DNA of 64,000 nt from Nereocystis luetkeana. Taxonomy: Eukaryota; Sar; Phaeophyceae; Laminariales; Laminariaceae. Below the pieces are notes generated by a model, which had not been told where the DNA came from, ran no database searches, and saw only the letters and a list, made by a program, of their open reading frames with translations. This document shows positions 11,201 through 22,700 of the stretch, piece after piece (position 1 is the stretch's first letter; every line of letters begins with the position of its first letter). Location: NCBI GenBank assembly GCA_031213475.1, contig JARUPZ010000008.1, positions 9,243,076 to 9,307,075 on the forward strand. The letters run 5' to 3'. The position numbers were made by a program, and so were the translations under genes.

Positions 11201-12190
11201 AATAGGGGTCGACCCCAAGCGGCTATCCTAGAGCGGGCTCCGCTTCCCTACCTTCACTGAAGGGGGTTGGCTTAATCCTTTTCTGTACATGGCTTCGTGA
11301 CGCGTGGCACGATAGGTGTGCCACTTTTCAAAAGCAGAAACATACGTCGCTGGGATTGACCGCGCTCCTTACCCCCATATCACTGGAGCATCAATTGTGT
11401 TTGGGTTTTATTCGTGGTTGTATCTAGATACCAGGCGGGCTTTTTAGGACTGCATATCATTTCGCACTTTTTCAGCGTTCTCATAAAACCCCCCAAGTAT
11501 GTTGACTTGCTATCGGGTGTACGTCTTCTCAAGGGGGGGAAGTCTCAGCAAAGTTATGTGCTACTGCCCCTGCGGAACGCAGCACGCGTGTCTTGTAGTT
11601 GAGCACGTCGTTCTCGGGTCGGCGATTACTTCAGTCACCCCCCGTGCTCTCGGCCGAGTGTCGGCAAGGGACCAACTCGTCCCCAACTCAGCGGCGCTGT
11701 CGAACGGTCTGCAGTGTTGTGCCGGCTGCTGGGTGACCGTCAACGGGCGTGCCATTTGTTTTCGGTGTCGGGGCATACGAGCAGTGCGCGCGGGTAGGGA
11801 GATTGTGGCAGGTAACAGTATGGTTGTGTACCCGCAGAAACGACAGCGCCTTAACGACCCACGCACGTCCTGCCGTTTCGGACGCGGTTAAAAAAGAGGC
11901 CGCCGGATTACGTAGCGGGTGTTGGCCTCACGTTTGTTTCCGGAGGGGGCGTGCGCCTCTGCGAATCCCCCGCTGTCGCGCCCACCTATCTCGCTGCTTT
12001 GCCCACAGAGCGCACTCTGAATACTGGGAAGATATAGCATGCAACTATCACGCCAGAAACACATCGGTCTGCAGGGGGTCATCCCCCCCCATCTAACGTG
12101 CCATCAACTACTACTGACAGGTGAAAAAAAAACTGATACACCAAGGACAAATTCTAAGTGATTCTTGCCTTGGACAGATCACCGTTTCCC

Positions 12191-12290
12191 GCTTAGCCCT
12201 TTTAGGGCCGCAGTCCCGTTGTGTGGGGACAAACTACTTACAATCTGAGCGGTCTGCCCCCAAAACGGGACTGTGGTTCTAAAAGCGATA
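12191..12290. mobile_element. Short hairpin element family E, copy 2
   Basis: CTTAGCCCTTTTAGGGCCGC and AGTCCCGTTGTGTGGGGAC on the left, CCCCCAAAACGGGACTGTGG and TTCTAAAAG on the right. Confidence 0.65.
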
Positions 12291-13984
12291 ATGATCTACC
12301 TGGTAGGTAGTTCAGGGCAGCTAGCTAGATAGATATATAGATCCCCGATCTATACGGTCTAGCTCATGTTGCCGCGGGGGGAGAGAGCTATATCATCGGC
12401 ATGGCCTGGAAAATGCATTTTGTGGGCTGTGTTTGTCCTACGTGTTGTGCTGCAGATCCAGCACAACCTATCACAACACGGCAGGCGAGGAACTGCTGGT
12501 GTGGACGGTCTACACAGTAGACCTTGATCCATCTACCTCCTGACCGGTGGGAGGTGAGGAGTACCATGTTGTCCCCGTAACGGGGGTACAGCATAGAAGA
12601 GGTCACACCCGTTGTCGTGGCTTTAGAAAATTCCGTACTTGCTTATTGGTTCGTGCTCCCCGAGGGGTCCATCGGTGGTGTACGTCGACACCGAAAAGAT
12701 GATCGACGGGGGAGGGCAGGTGTACTCGATATCATGCACGGCTGCCATCGTATTACCACAGAGGGGAGGGGGGCTCCAAGCGTACGCTGGTCGACGACGA
12801 CCGCGCACGCCCTTCCTTTGTCATGGTGGAGGCGCGTGATTACCTTTATCTATGGGCAGCACCCAACCCTCTCGAGATCCTCAACGCTTGAGGACCTCAA
12901 TACCTGCATTCACCCAAATAAAACGGATGTCAGGTGATATTGAGGGAAACGCATAGAGACGCTTAACCCGATGAGCTCTCCCACGACCTAGATTTTCAGC
13001 TAAACATCTTTCACAACCATAGGGCATGCCTCATTGAGTAGCCCCTTTAGTGCAACAGTGCCTTTAGGGAGTCTGGCAGCCCCTTCGGGACGCCGGGATA
13101 GCTACCGAACCGATGATACCATCAGGGGTATCGACCGCCCATGAGCGGCGTGACGACCCGGACGTACGTGGAGAGTGATTCCTCGTTCGTGTCGCACGAC
13201 CCCTTGCATTCAACTATCGTTAACCCGGATACCAACCATTGCATCATCCCTCCAAACCACAACTGCGCAGGTACCGTCGCTTTGATCACCGCTTTGTATC
13301 GCACATTTTCTCTTCTCATGTTCCAACAGGATTGATCGTCACAAGCACTGCACGTTAGAGATTAGAGCCAAACACTTGCTGTCAGGCGCGCCCTATCTTG
13401 GCGCGCGACCGGAGCTGTCCCTTGGGGCTCGGGGACAGCCGTGTGCGGGGTCAGCATGGGGCGGTCAGATTGCATCCCGAAGTCCGCTATATATACATAT
13501 ATATATATATAGGTCCGGTACCCTAGGGAGGACCGTGAGTATTTTCTGGCGTTTCGCGAGGCTACCGCACGTTGTCGGGAGCGGACTCGCGGAATCGTCA
13601 AGAGTACTATAGTTGTTGTTAGACTCGGTTTTCGAAGACGCTTCGGCATGAATGCGGCTACGAATGTATACTCTACTATGGTCGAGGGATACAGGTAGCC
13701 GTAGTTGTTGCCTGCGTTCACCGGCGTACGTACGCCCCACGCGGTTGTTGGCAGCGTGTGCACGTACAGTTTCTTGGCGACAGTCGGGACGTCGCAACGT
13801 CGGTCGTCGAAAAGAAATCTCGACCTGCAAGAGGGGACTCGTGGAGGAGGACTACGAGTATCTCGACCTGTGTTAGGCCGCGCCTCCCCTCCCTTCTTCT
13901 GCCCCAAGGGAACCACTCGGACAAGAACAACAGCCACAACAACTGGCTTTTCAGAGCTGCTAAAGGGAAAGGTGGGCGAGGCAT

Positions 13985-14004
13985 GGGGGGGGGGGGGGGG
14001 GGGG
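13985..14004. repeat. G20 homopolymer
   Basis: One of many long G or C runs; others are C23 at 14325-14347, G23 at 18542-18564, C17 at 18953-18969 and C18 at 19436-19453. Confidence 0.95.
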
Positions 14005-14486
14005 ATATGATCGGAAGGTGAAGGTAGATGAGGAGGCGTTCTGCGAAAGGGGAATGATATTTTCGGTCAATACCGTATATATATATATATGTATATATAT
14101 ATAGAGAGAGAGTTGAGTTCGCACAGGGGAGTGCGATCGTTTTTCAGCGCCCATTTGCTCTCGACATCAGTGGCACAAGGATGCTACTGTAACAAGAAAG
14201 TCGAACATTAGGTATTCAGAAGGCTCTCTCTCTCGACCCGCTCTCTCTCGGCCTGCATATATATATATATATATATATATATCTCGACCTGCTCCCTCTC
14301 GGCCTGTATATATATATATATATTCCCCCCCCCCCCCCCCCCCCCCCGAAGTCACGTTGTTCACGATAGTACCGGCAACCTTTTCCTCGTTGTTCTGGAA
14401 ACAATCGAGCACTGCCGCGCGACAACCATCGCACCCCTCTACGAGCTCAAAGCTGTTTACCGTATACCGTACGTGTCTGACTACTA

Positions 14487-14910
14487 ATGGGCTCCTAAAG
14501 GGCACTGAGGCACTGTGATGCCCAGTAAGGCATGTTTCTGACCATTAATAGGCTCCTTAAGGGCACTGAGGAACTATGCTACGCCATAAGGCATGTTTCT
14601 GACTATTAACAAGCTCCTTAAGGGCACGAAGGAACTATGATATGCAAGATGAGTAAAATCTCTGACTACTAACAGACTCCTTAAGGGCATCGAGCAACTA
14701 TGATACACAATAAGGCAGGTTTCTCACTATTAGTAGGCTCCTCAAGGACATCTTAAAGGCGCTGCGGACTACACCCCAAAAGGCATGTTTCTGACTATTG
14801 ATATGCTCCTTGAGGGCAGCGAGGAACGATGATACCCAACAAGGCATTTTTACCACTGACGGGGCTCCTTAAGGGCACAAAGGATTTCCCCAATGAGGCA
14901 TGCCTAGTAA
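14487..14910 (+). repeat. 61-bp tandem array family F, seven units
   Basis: Seven units of about 58-68 bp, each with GGCTCCTTAAGGGCAC, GAGGAACTATGATAC and AAGGCATGTTTCTGACTATTA. The last unit has lost its middle. Confidence 0.8.
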
Positions 14911-15206
14911 TGGGACACGCTTTATCGTTGGAATACATATAGTGAGTTTCAACGCTATTCCTTGAATATTAATGTCTATAAGGCCACGGGTTTTTTCATC
15001 CGAGGATAGTATTTCCTTTCGTCCCTCGAAGCCAGTCTTGGGGGATGAGGTATATATACATGTGCACGAATATTAAGCCCCTCCAGCGGGGAGAATGTCA
15101 GGAGCGAGATATTTTGGCCGAAACGACCCTCACTGAATGAGCTTCCCGAGTGCACTGAGGGACTACCCGGTATCGTCGGTCGCCATTTTGGACGACGCCA
15201 TGATGA

Positions 15207-15467
15207 CCCGTTCTACGTTAGAGGTAGCACATTTTCCTCTATTTGGTTTCTGAAAGGCGGGGTTCCTTGACCCGAAATCGTCGGAATGCCAACCAATCTT
15301 GATTCCGAGCAAAAAAAAAAGACAAAAACGTAGACTCGTGCCATGGGATTATTCGCCGCGATGCATTTTTGATTTTTGCTGAAGTCAGTTTTGGGAGGAG
15401 GTTCGTATGGAGCTCCTTGAAAGAGGAGCCTCGGAAATTTTTCGGTGAACCTCTATCGTAGATCGCC
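15207..15467 (+). mobile_element. MITE family B, copy 4
   Basis: Complete unit from ACCCGTTCTACGTTAGAGGT to CTCTATCGTAGATCGCCTC, with the usual GAAGTCAGTTTT core and a GAGCTCCTTGAAAGAGGAGC hairpin. Confidence 0.8.
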
Positions 15468-17109
15468 TCTGATTCGAAAAATATCTACTCAATCAAGGCG
15501 GAGGTGCGTTCATTTTTGTTTTTCAAACTATTAGTAGGCGCTATCGTAGCATGCCTCTCAGAAGGAGGAGATGTTAGCCCCCCCACCACCGCTCGACGCC
15601 TCTGAGAGATATATGCCAGCGCAGGGGGTTGGCTTATACAGTGTCCTCGGCATATATATATTAGGAACTACGGGGGGCGCTTATGCTTCGTCAGGGGTGG
15701 CTACTCCTAAGGTCGACGAGGTTCCTCTCACTCGAGGGACTCTGTATGCCACCACCACTGTATGACTGCTAAGTATTTACCAAGCATGTATCAAGTAATT
15801 ACAAAGTCACTTTTAGAGCCATTAACCACGCCATTGCGAAGCCATTGCAAAGCCACTGCCAAGTGACCACCAAGTAATTAAGTGATACATATTACGAAGT
15901 AATTAAGTAATTATTTTGGGCTAAGTAGTTCGTCAACAATTTACAAGTCACTGCTGCAAGCGAGTCAATACGTATAAGTATGAACTAGCTCTGAGGGGCC
16001 GCCGGGCCGCCAGGGGAAGGGAGGAAGAAGCCGGAGGAATGAGGCCAATGACCTGGCGATGGAACGTCGATGAGGAATAGGATATACCATACCGGTTGCT
16101 ACAATGAAATGAAGTGGGAACGGAAATTAATTGGGAAACGGCTGGCAGAGAAGCATATGATGAGAGATACTGCTGATTTACGGAAGGAAGCTCGCTTCAA
16201 ATAGGAACAGCATCCACGCTATATTGTCGGAAGGCAAGCATAATAGTAAATTAAAATAATACCGAGTAACCACTGCGTAAGTCCCCGAAAACCTAATACA
16301 GAGAGAAACTCAAAGTCCAACCCGATGGCCAACCCCAAAGCCTACGTATAAATATACGTGTACCAGGTATATATAAGCATAATATGACAAAAAAAAACAA
16401 ACACAACGGTACCGCTGTTACGGTATTCGAGGGACATCGGATTGAAGACGCGTGGGGCGATAGGGGCACGAGCCGGTCCCAGCGACACCCCGAACCCAAC
16501 AGTTTTGAGTCTTTGCGCCCTGATTGAAAATGAGTTGGAACACGAGATTTGTCAGGACTGTTGTCCATAATAACTACAGAAAAAAAACGATTATTGTCTT
16601 TCCCCGCTTCTTAAGGAGGCACCAGGAACACTTCAACGTTTTCTAGGTATTTAGGTTTTCAACTGTGACCCAAAGTTACCGGCGAAAATATCAGAACAAA
16701 ACAGCCGATCTTGCGTTTTTCAAACCCTGCCGAATCTCGAACTCCAATCGTTTTTCTTTCCGGGCGCAACAATGTTTTCCATGGAAGCAAATAGTTCTCC
16801 TAGGGTTTCTAGTATACCCATACGTTGGTTTTGTGCTCTCGCAGGCGTGAAGTACACCCACCAAGTAGAAATCGAAGAGCAAACCAAGTGTCACGGGCGT
16901 CTCCCCCCTGTTGATGCGTGCATGTCTACCCCTCGATTCATAGCGTCGGATTATTCGACGCATTGCCCCAATTATGGCCGGAATAATCAGTGTTCGAACC
17001 ATGCCGTAGACATTTTTTTGAAGCATGTTTTTCTTCTAAATCACTGGGCTCCTTCGCCCAAAAATCGTCGGGCTTATCATTCTCGTGTCATCGCAACCAC
17101 GAATGCTTC

Positions 17110-17250
17110 GTCTACACCCTAGTCCATGCATGGGATTGCTAATCGAGAGTGTGCCTCCAAAATATGAAGCGCTTTTGGGTCGAGGTATACGTGAAGCTCC
17201 TCGAATGAGGAGGAGCCTCCAGGAAAGAAACAGTGCACCTCCACCGAGGT
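17110..17250. repeat. Distant relatives of MITE family B
   Basis: CATGGGATTGCTAATCGAGA, GAAGCTCCTCGAATGAGGAG and GAGCCTCC recall the right half of family B. Similar weak traces occur at 18060-18260 and 22620-22950. Old and heavily changed. Confidence 0.35.
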
Positions 17251-18404
17251 GTGCGACTAAGGAACTCGTTCAGCCAGACATGTTTCAAACCCCTCATCGT
17301 ACATGCCCCCATTGGATAGAAAACCTCTGCGTATAAAAATCTCCATCGTGTTTTAACAATCGTTTTTTCGAAGCGTGCTAGGCAAGCAGGGTAACCCGTT
17401 TGAACCGATACGTGTTCTGTTTGTTTTCATGAATGATCGACCTTCTCCTTAAGCCCACCTCGTCCGCGAACTCCATCCTCGTTTTTTGGAATATAATAGC
17501 TTTTGCACACCTATATATACTTCGAAGTATATATATAGTCTATACATATATATAGGCGACGGTGATTGTTTTTTGTGTTTTTTTGACGGGGTTGTGTTGC
17601 ACTTTTATTATTTCTGAAATATCCTTTTCAGGGAGAGTATATGAACGAGAACTTCTCCGGTGGGGAGCTTCGGAAGAAAAAAAAAAGAAGCGACGCGCCT
17701 CTGCTCTCGATGCCATGCTTTTCGTGTTTGTGCCTAGCCGAGGGGACTGGGGGTCGGGTAGAAACCGAGCACGTAAGATGCTCAACGAAATCCATGTTTC
17801 TGGGATGAAAGAAATGTAAATACAGCGTGAGCTCCTCACGCTTTTTTCGTTCGTTTTTAAAGAAACCGTTGACAAACGTTTTTGTTCGCGCCCCATCTCC
17901 TCTTCTTATAACGACTCTGTTTTCATGACTATTGGCTGGACACAAATATTCGCTGATCCTGCCTGCATCCCCAAACCGTCCGCGGTGTCCCCGACAGCCT
18001 TGGGCGCGTACTACGGTGGGGGACGTAGCAACATTTTTCTAGCGACTGGGGGATCCTCACCCCAAAATCATCGGGATTGTCATTTGTCTTCAGCGGCAGG
18101 ATTCTTCGTGTGGCCTAGGCCATGCACGGGATCGCTCATTGAGGTACCGCACTTTCATCCTTTTCCCAAATCGCCTCTCGGGTGAAGCACACGTAGAGCT
18201 CTTCGCGAGAGGAGGAGGCCTATGGAGAAACGATGGTGTGCACACTCGACGATAGCGTGTGACCTTGCGCAAGAGTCCGCGCGGTCGCCGATGGTGTCAC
18301 ACCGGCACTCATGGTCATATGGAGCCATCGCCCAAGGGTGCGGTGCCGAAATCGTAATCGGCCCGTCACGCTGATACCGCTGCTGTTGCTGATGAGGACG
18401 ATTC

Positions 18405-18407
18405 TTG

Positions 18408-18442
<35 letters not shown>
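18405..18442. repeat. (TGC)n microsatellite
   Basis: About 12 TGC units. Frames of poly-Leu and poly-Cys here are artefacts. Confidence 0.9.
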
Positions 18443-18444
<2 letters not shown>

Positions 18445-19299
18445 GATGTCGCTGTTGCTTCTTATCGTCGTGGTTGTCAGGGAAAGCGAAGGCGAGGAAG
18501 ATTCGTTCGACTAGAAACCAGGGCGTGTCCGCTGCCGAGGTGGGGGGGGGGGGGGGGGGGGGGGAATCCAGCTGTTACACGCGAGGGCGCGGGCTGTCTA
18601 GGGGAAGTTGGCATCGCGGTGCGTGGCGAGTAGGACCGCGCTTGACAGGCCATTTTTGTAAAATGCCGAGCCGTTCTACGGTTTTCAAAGGTAGGAAGCG
18701 GTTGCGCTGCTGCCCTTACACTAGGACGGACGTTCCGTCGTTTCACGGCATGCCGAATAGAACGCGTCAAGCGAAGAGCCGCGGAAATATTAGGTAGAGT
18801 CATACATCTATCGTGCTCTATGCCGTCGTGCGTTGCCGTCAGCGCTGGATACTGCCTGTGGCCCACGCGGGATCGGGCGAATTCGAAACCCATAGCGTCG
18901 CTGGGTTTGAACACGTGATATCCTGTTCCAATAAGTACAACAAATACCCCCGCCCCCCCCCCCCCCCCCTCTCTGATGACAGACCTGTGCTCCGGCAGGT
19001 AACGGGGATCATATTTCGAAAAACAAAAATGACCGATGGGGAGGTTCTCACCTGAGAAACTACCAAATATCGTTGGCTATGACAAAACAATTTCTTGCAG
19101 ACCTGGGCCACGTAATTTCTCACCGGGCTGAGCGTGTGTTCAATATCTGAAAAAAAAGAAGGTTTTCGGGGTACCTCACGAGTAGCACTATACAGATCCT
19201 CGAGGTGACGATCCTCAGGTAATCTGCTGGTTGCTCCCAACCACTAGCGAACGCACTGACTCGCAACCGCGGGTAGGGAACAAAGAACCCCGCGCGAGT

Positions 19300-19720
19300 G
19301 GATCTCCGACGGTCACGACATCACCACCCAGCCTAGCGGGCGGTCTGTTTCCTCCCGTGTGAAGGTGTTACCTACTGAGCTACGGGGGTGAAGGATCGAT
19401 CGATCGATTAACTAACCCAGGGTATTCCTTTGACACCCCCCCCCCCCCCCCCCGTCTGAACGGTGGGATCGTTCGGGCGTCGGTACCATATACGGCCGTA
19501 CGCTGACCCACCCGCTTCTTTTCGATACTCGGGGGAACCAGGGAGATATGTTTTGAGGAAGGCACGCGCAAGCGTTTCTACGGAAGAAACGCTCGAAGCG
19601 AGATTCAAGCCCGTGTCCTTTCGTCGACGCCAGCTGTCAAGGCGTTACCTACTGCGCTGCAGGGGCGAATGATCGATCGATTGCCCAGCCCAGAGTAATC
19701 CTTACAACACCCGCCTGTCG
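19300..19720 (-). repeat. Duplicated segment with tRNA-like box A words
   Basis: Two related segments, 19355-19440 and 19640-19715, share GTTACCTACTG-GCT, GGGG and GATCGATCGATT. On the minus strand they read GTAGCTCAGTAGGTAACACC and CAGCGCAGTAGGTAACGCC, which match a tRNA box A; the second is followed by a box B-like GGCTTGAATCT. No acceptor stem, so not a working tRNA. It could be a second SINE family. Confidence 0.35.
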
Positions 19721-22700
19721 CCTTTGTGGTTTGAGGCTTCAGCCGGCCACCGGCTCGGCCTTCACTTATTTTGCCCCCCCCCCTAGCTTTCGGGACGGGC
19801 TTCGCCGGCGCCCTGCCTTTACGCTCCTCCCGCTGCTTAGCTGCTGAAGAATTGCCTATTTTCTTTCAGCTGGTTTCCCCAAGAGCACCAACAGCATCAG
19901 TCGCAAAGGGCAGTACGCGAAGACAACAACCGCTGTCGCGTTGGGCAGCGCGCGAAACTCACCCACGATTCATTTGTAACTGTACCGACGCGCGGACCCG
20001 GTAGACTCAGTTCCCAAGGACTTCCCACCTCGTAGGCTCGAAGCGCGGTTGGCGGGAAAGGGAAATACAACATATGTGTGCTACAATGGAGTGGTATAGA
20101 GGTAGCCAAGGGTGCTCGACGAAAAGAGACAATGGCCTGCACTCCCTCTTAAGTGCCAGAGTAGAAAATAAACCAATGCGGCGGGATTGTAGAGGAAATT
20201 ACGAATCGCACATTCTTGTTCAATCCTATGTTCACATCTTACGTGGTTCTAGTAACCCGCTTCCCGTTTCTGGGTCTCGAAATAGAGGTGGCGAGGTGTC
20301 GGGAGTTGTCGGTTTTCGTGGATCACTGAGGCAAGCACGTATTTGTTACTGCGGTCCCTAACTGAGGATCTCTACCGCATATTTCTCACCAAGAACATAT
20401 ATTATGAACAATAAAACGGACGCTTGAGCTCGGCTTGTAGTTGGTATTGCACGCGAAATATTTCAAACGAAAGGTGTTCAGCTCAATCATTCCGCCAGTC
20501 CCGGTGACAAAAGTAAGATCCCCAAGAAAATCCACCTCTCTCTATAGTCGCACAGCGGAGTTCCAGGCAATTGGCCGTAGACTATCGGCCATTGACCATC
20601 AGCCATCGACCATCCCGCGCATCACTCGAAAACTCGTTCATAGGTAGAAGCGCCAACAGCGCAATTGGAACTCCTGTGACAACAGGTTGGCTTCAACCAT
20701 CCTGTACTGGTCAAATGCCCGACATAGTACGACCTCAGCGGTACACATAGCATGCGTTATAAGCTGGAGACTTTCTCCAAGGAGGCTCGAAGGTATTGCA
20801 GGACGTGCCGGGCCAGTTCAGGCACCTTGTGCATGGAGGTAACCGAGAGAGTTCACGGTTTTGTTGTGATGAACATGACAATGGGCGACACACTGTAAAT
20901 GTGATAAGAGGCAGTCCGCTGGGCATCTGAGGTGAGGGGTCAGCGCTCTTGTGCTAGAAGACGTGAACGACTAAAAAAACCTGGTTGTGCGATTATGCAA
21001 AGTTGATTCAGCCATGGAACGCTCCCCTCGCACTCTACCACACGACGAGCAGAGGTAAGCGCAGAAGTGCTGGGCTCGTCGCAAATAACAAATAGTTGAA
21101 ACATGTCTTACCGCCTCGAGGTTTACTCAGTGCCACGAGCGGGCAGATTCCGCCGTTGCTGTCCGCACCTGTGGCGAACAGGAAGCGCGAAACGAGCGGT
21201 TCAAGCTTCCACAAACGAAAAAAACCAAAACATATGCACGTTTTCCCACATGAACCCGTGCTGCCCCTGTTGAAGGCTACATCAGCTACGATCGCCGCCG
21301 GATGCGTCCTTGACCCTGCAGACGGCACGGGGGAGGGGAGCTTGCCACAACAAGCGGTACGAGTAGCACTTGCAGGTCCCACGGGCGTCACAAGCCATAG
21401 GGATCGCGACCTTCGGCGAAAGCCACCGCGCGGCAATGGTATCTGCGTGACCGAGCGGGTGGTTTCACGGTCACCGTTTCTGTCGCGGCTGATACGGTCG
21501 CTCTTGCCGATTTGTTCCACTTGCGGTCTTACACCAAGGATGGGCATCGCCCTCAGGAGGGGGTATACAGTCTGCCCGCGAGAGCTTGCTGCGGTAATGC
21601 CGACGAGTGTTGCTACGTCGGGGGTTGTCTCCAACTGACACGAAGTTTCGGGCGTTCATCCTTCTTCGCTTGAGGCACCATCTCTGTCTGCCATGCCTCT
21701 CACGAAATCTGGTGAAACTAAACGAACAAACGAGCTGGAGACAGCGAACACAAATGGCGTAGGTATGGAACAGCACGCACACACACACACACATATAGCT
21801 GAAACAAAACATGATTTACGATGGCATCCCAGCGGTGTACGCAGGGAAGGTGAAGCCGAATTGACCGGGTCGGGGGTGATCGACAAATTTGCGTCAGTTT
21901 GTGTTTCTCTCTGAGAGCAGCATGCCCTGCACATCGCCTAAAGGCAAACACACACGCGCACAATAATGGCATATCACATGTATTCGCAATATCGGTGGTT
22001 CCTCAGAGTCCTTGAGGATTGCCTACACCCATGCATGTATCGGCCAAAACGTGCCACCTCTAAGTTAGCGTGGATCGGCTGTCGTGGTATAGGAGTCTAA
22101 ATCCGGTGGTCGCCGAGGACCGGTGTGTACCGTAGAAGCGGCTCGACGGGGTGACGAGGAGGGCGTTGCTATAGCATCGTTAAAACCGGTGGCCGGAGCT
22201 CTGTTGCCGTGGCGAGCGGAGTAGTAGTAGTAGTAGTAGTGCAGTGGTAACGGTCGGTGATCGGAGCTCTGTTGTCGCAGGGAGCAGAGTAGCAGTAGAG
22301 GTAGCAGCAGTAGTATAGTAGTCGAGGTAGCAGTGTTAGTAGTAGAACTGTGCAAGCGGTGGTAGACAGGAGTGAACGTTTCTCGGGTCGGAATTGCGCT
22401 GGGGAAAGAAAGCCAACGTGGTGTATTTTGCCCAAGTCGACGAATTAGTCTTCGGGTTTCCAACACAAAGGCTGCCACGATAGGAGTAGTACCTTGTGCT
22501 CGGAGGCACATTTCCCTTTCGACTGACGAGAGGGGGGGATCCTTAGCCGAGGAGTTCTACCTGGCATGATACCGGGTAGCCGAAGTCCTAGTTTGTGTTC
22601 AACAATAAGGCGCATATCTTGTGAGACATTCTACGATGCAGGTTCACCGTAGCTTTTCTGAGGCTCCTATGTCCCTCTACGGTACAATGCGGAATTCCAC

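Larger units (their letters stand above)
9726..14486. other. Non-coding stretch
   Basis: Contains MITE A copy 7, hairpin E copy 2, AT runs (13490-13511, 14075-14102, 14256-14282) and G/C runs. A GGTTTAGTAGTGGTTTAGCA-type short-period repeat lies at 9720-9800. Frames at 10550-11056 and 11499-11891 are open but have no convincing features. Confidence 0.4.
15468..22619. other. Non-coding stretch
   Basis: A short-period repeat of AAGTAATTA / AGCCATTGC words lies at 15770-15960. Overlapping open frames on both strands at 21035-21638 have no recognisable domain. Otherwise weak MITE B traces and homopolymers. Confidence 0.4.

Noticed and set aside
11499-11891. Cys-rich frame of 130 codons (CPCGTQHAC, CCAGCW, CFRC)
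   Set aside because: It starts with ATG, but the Cys spacing fits no zinc-binding family I know, the opposite strand is open too, and there is no supporting context.
21035-21638. Overlapping open frames of about 180-200 codons on both strands
   Set aside because: Neither shows a domain or splice context; GC-rich DNA keeps both strands open by chance.
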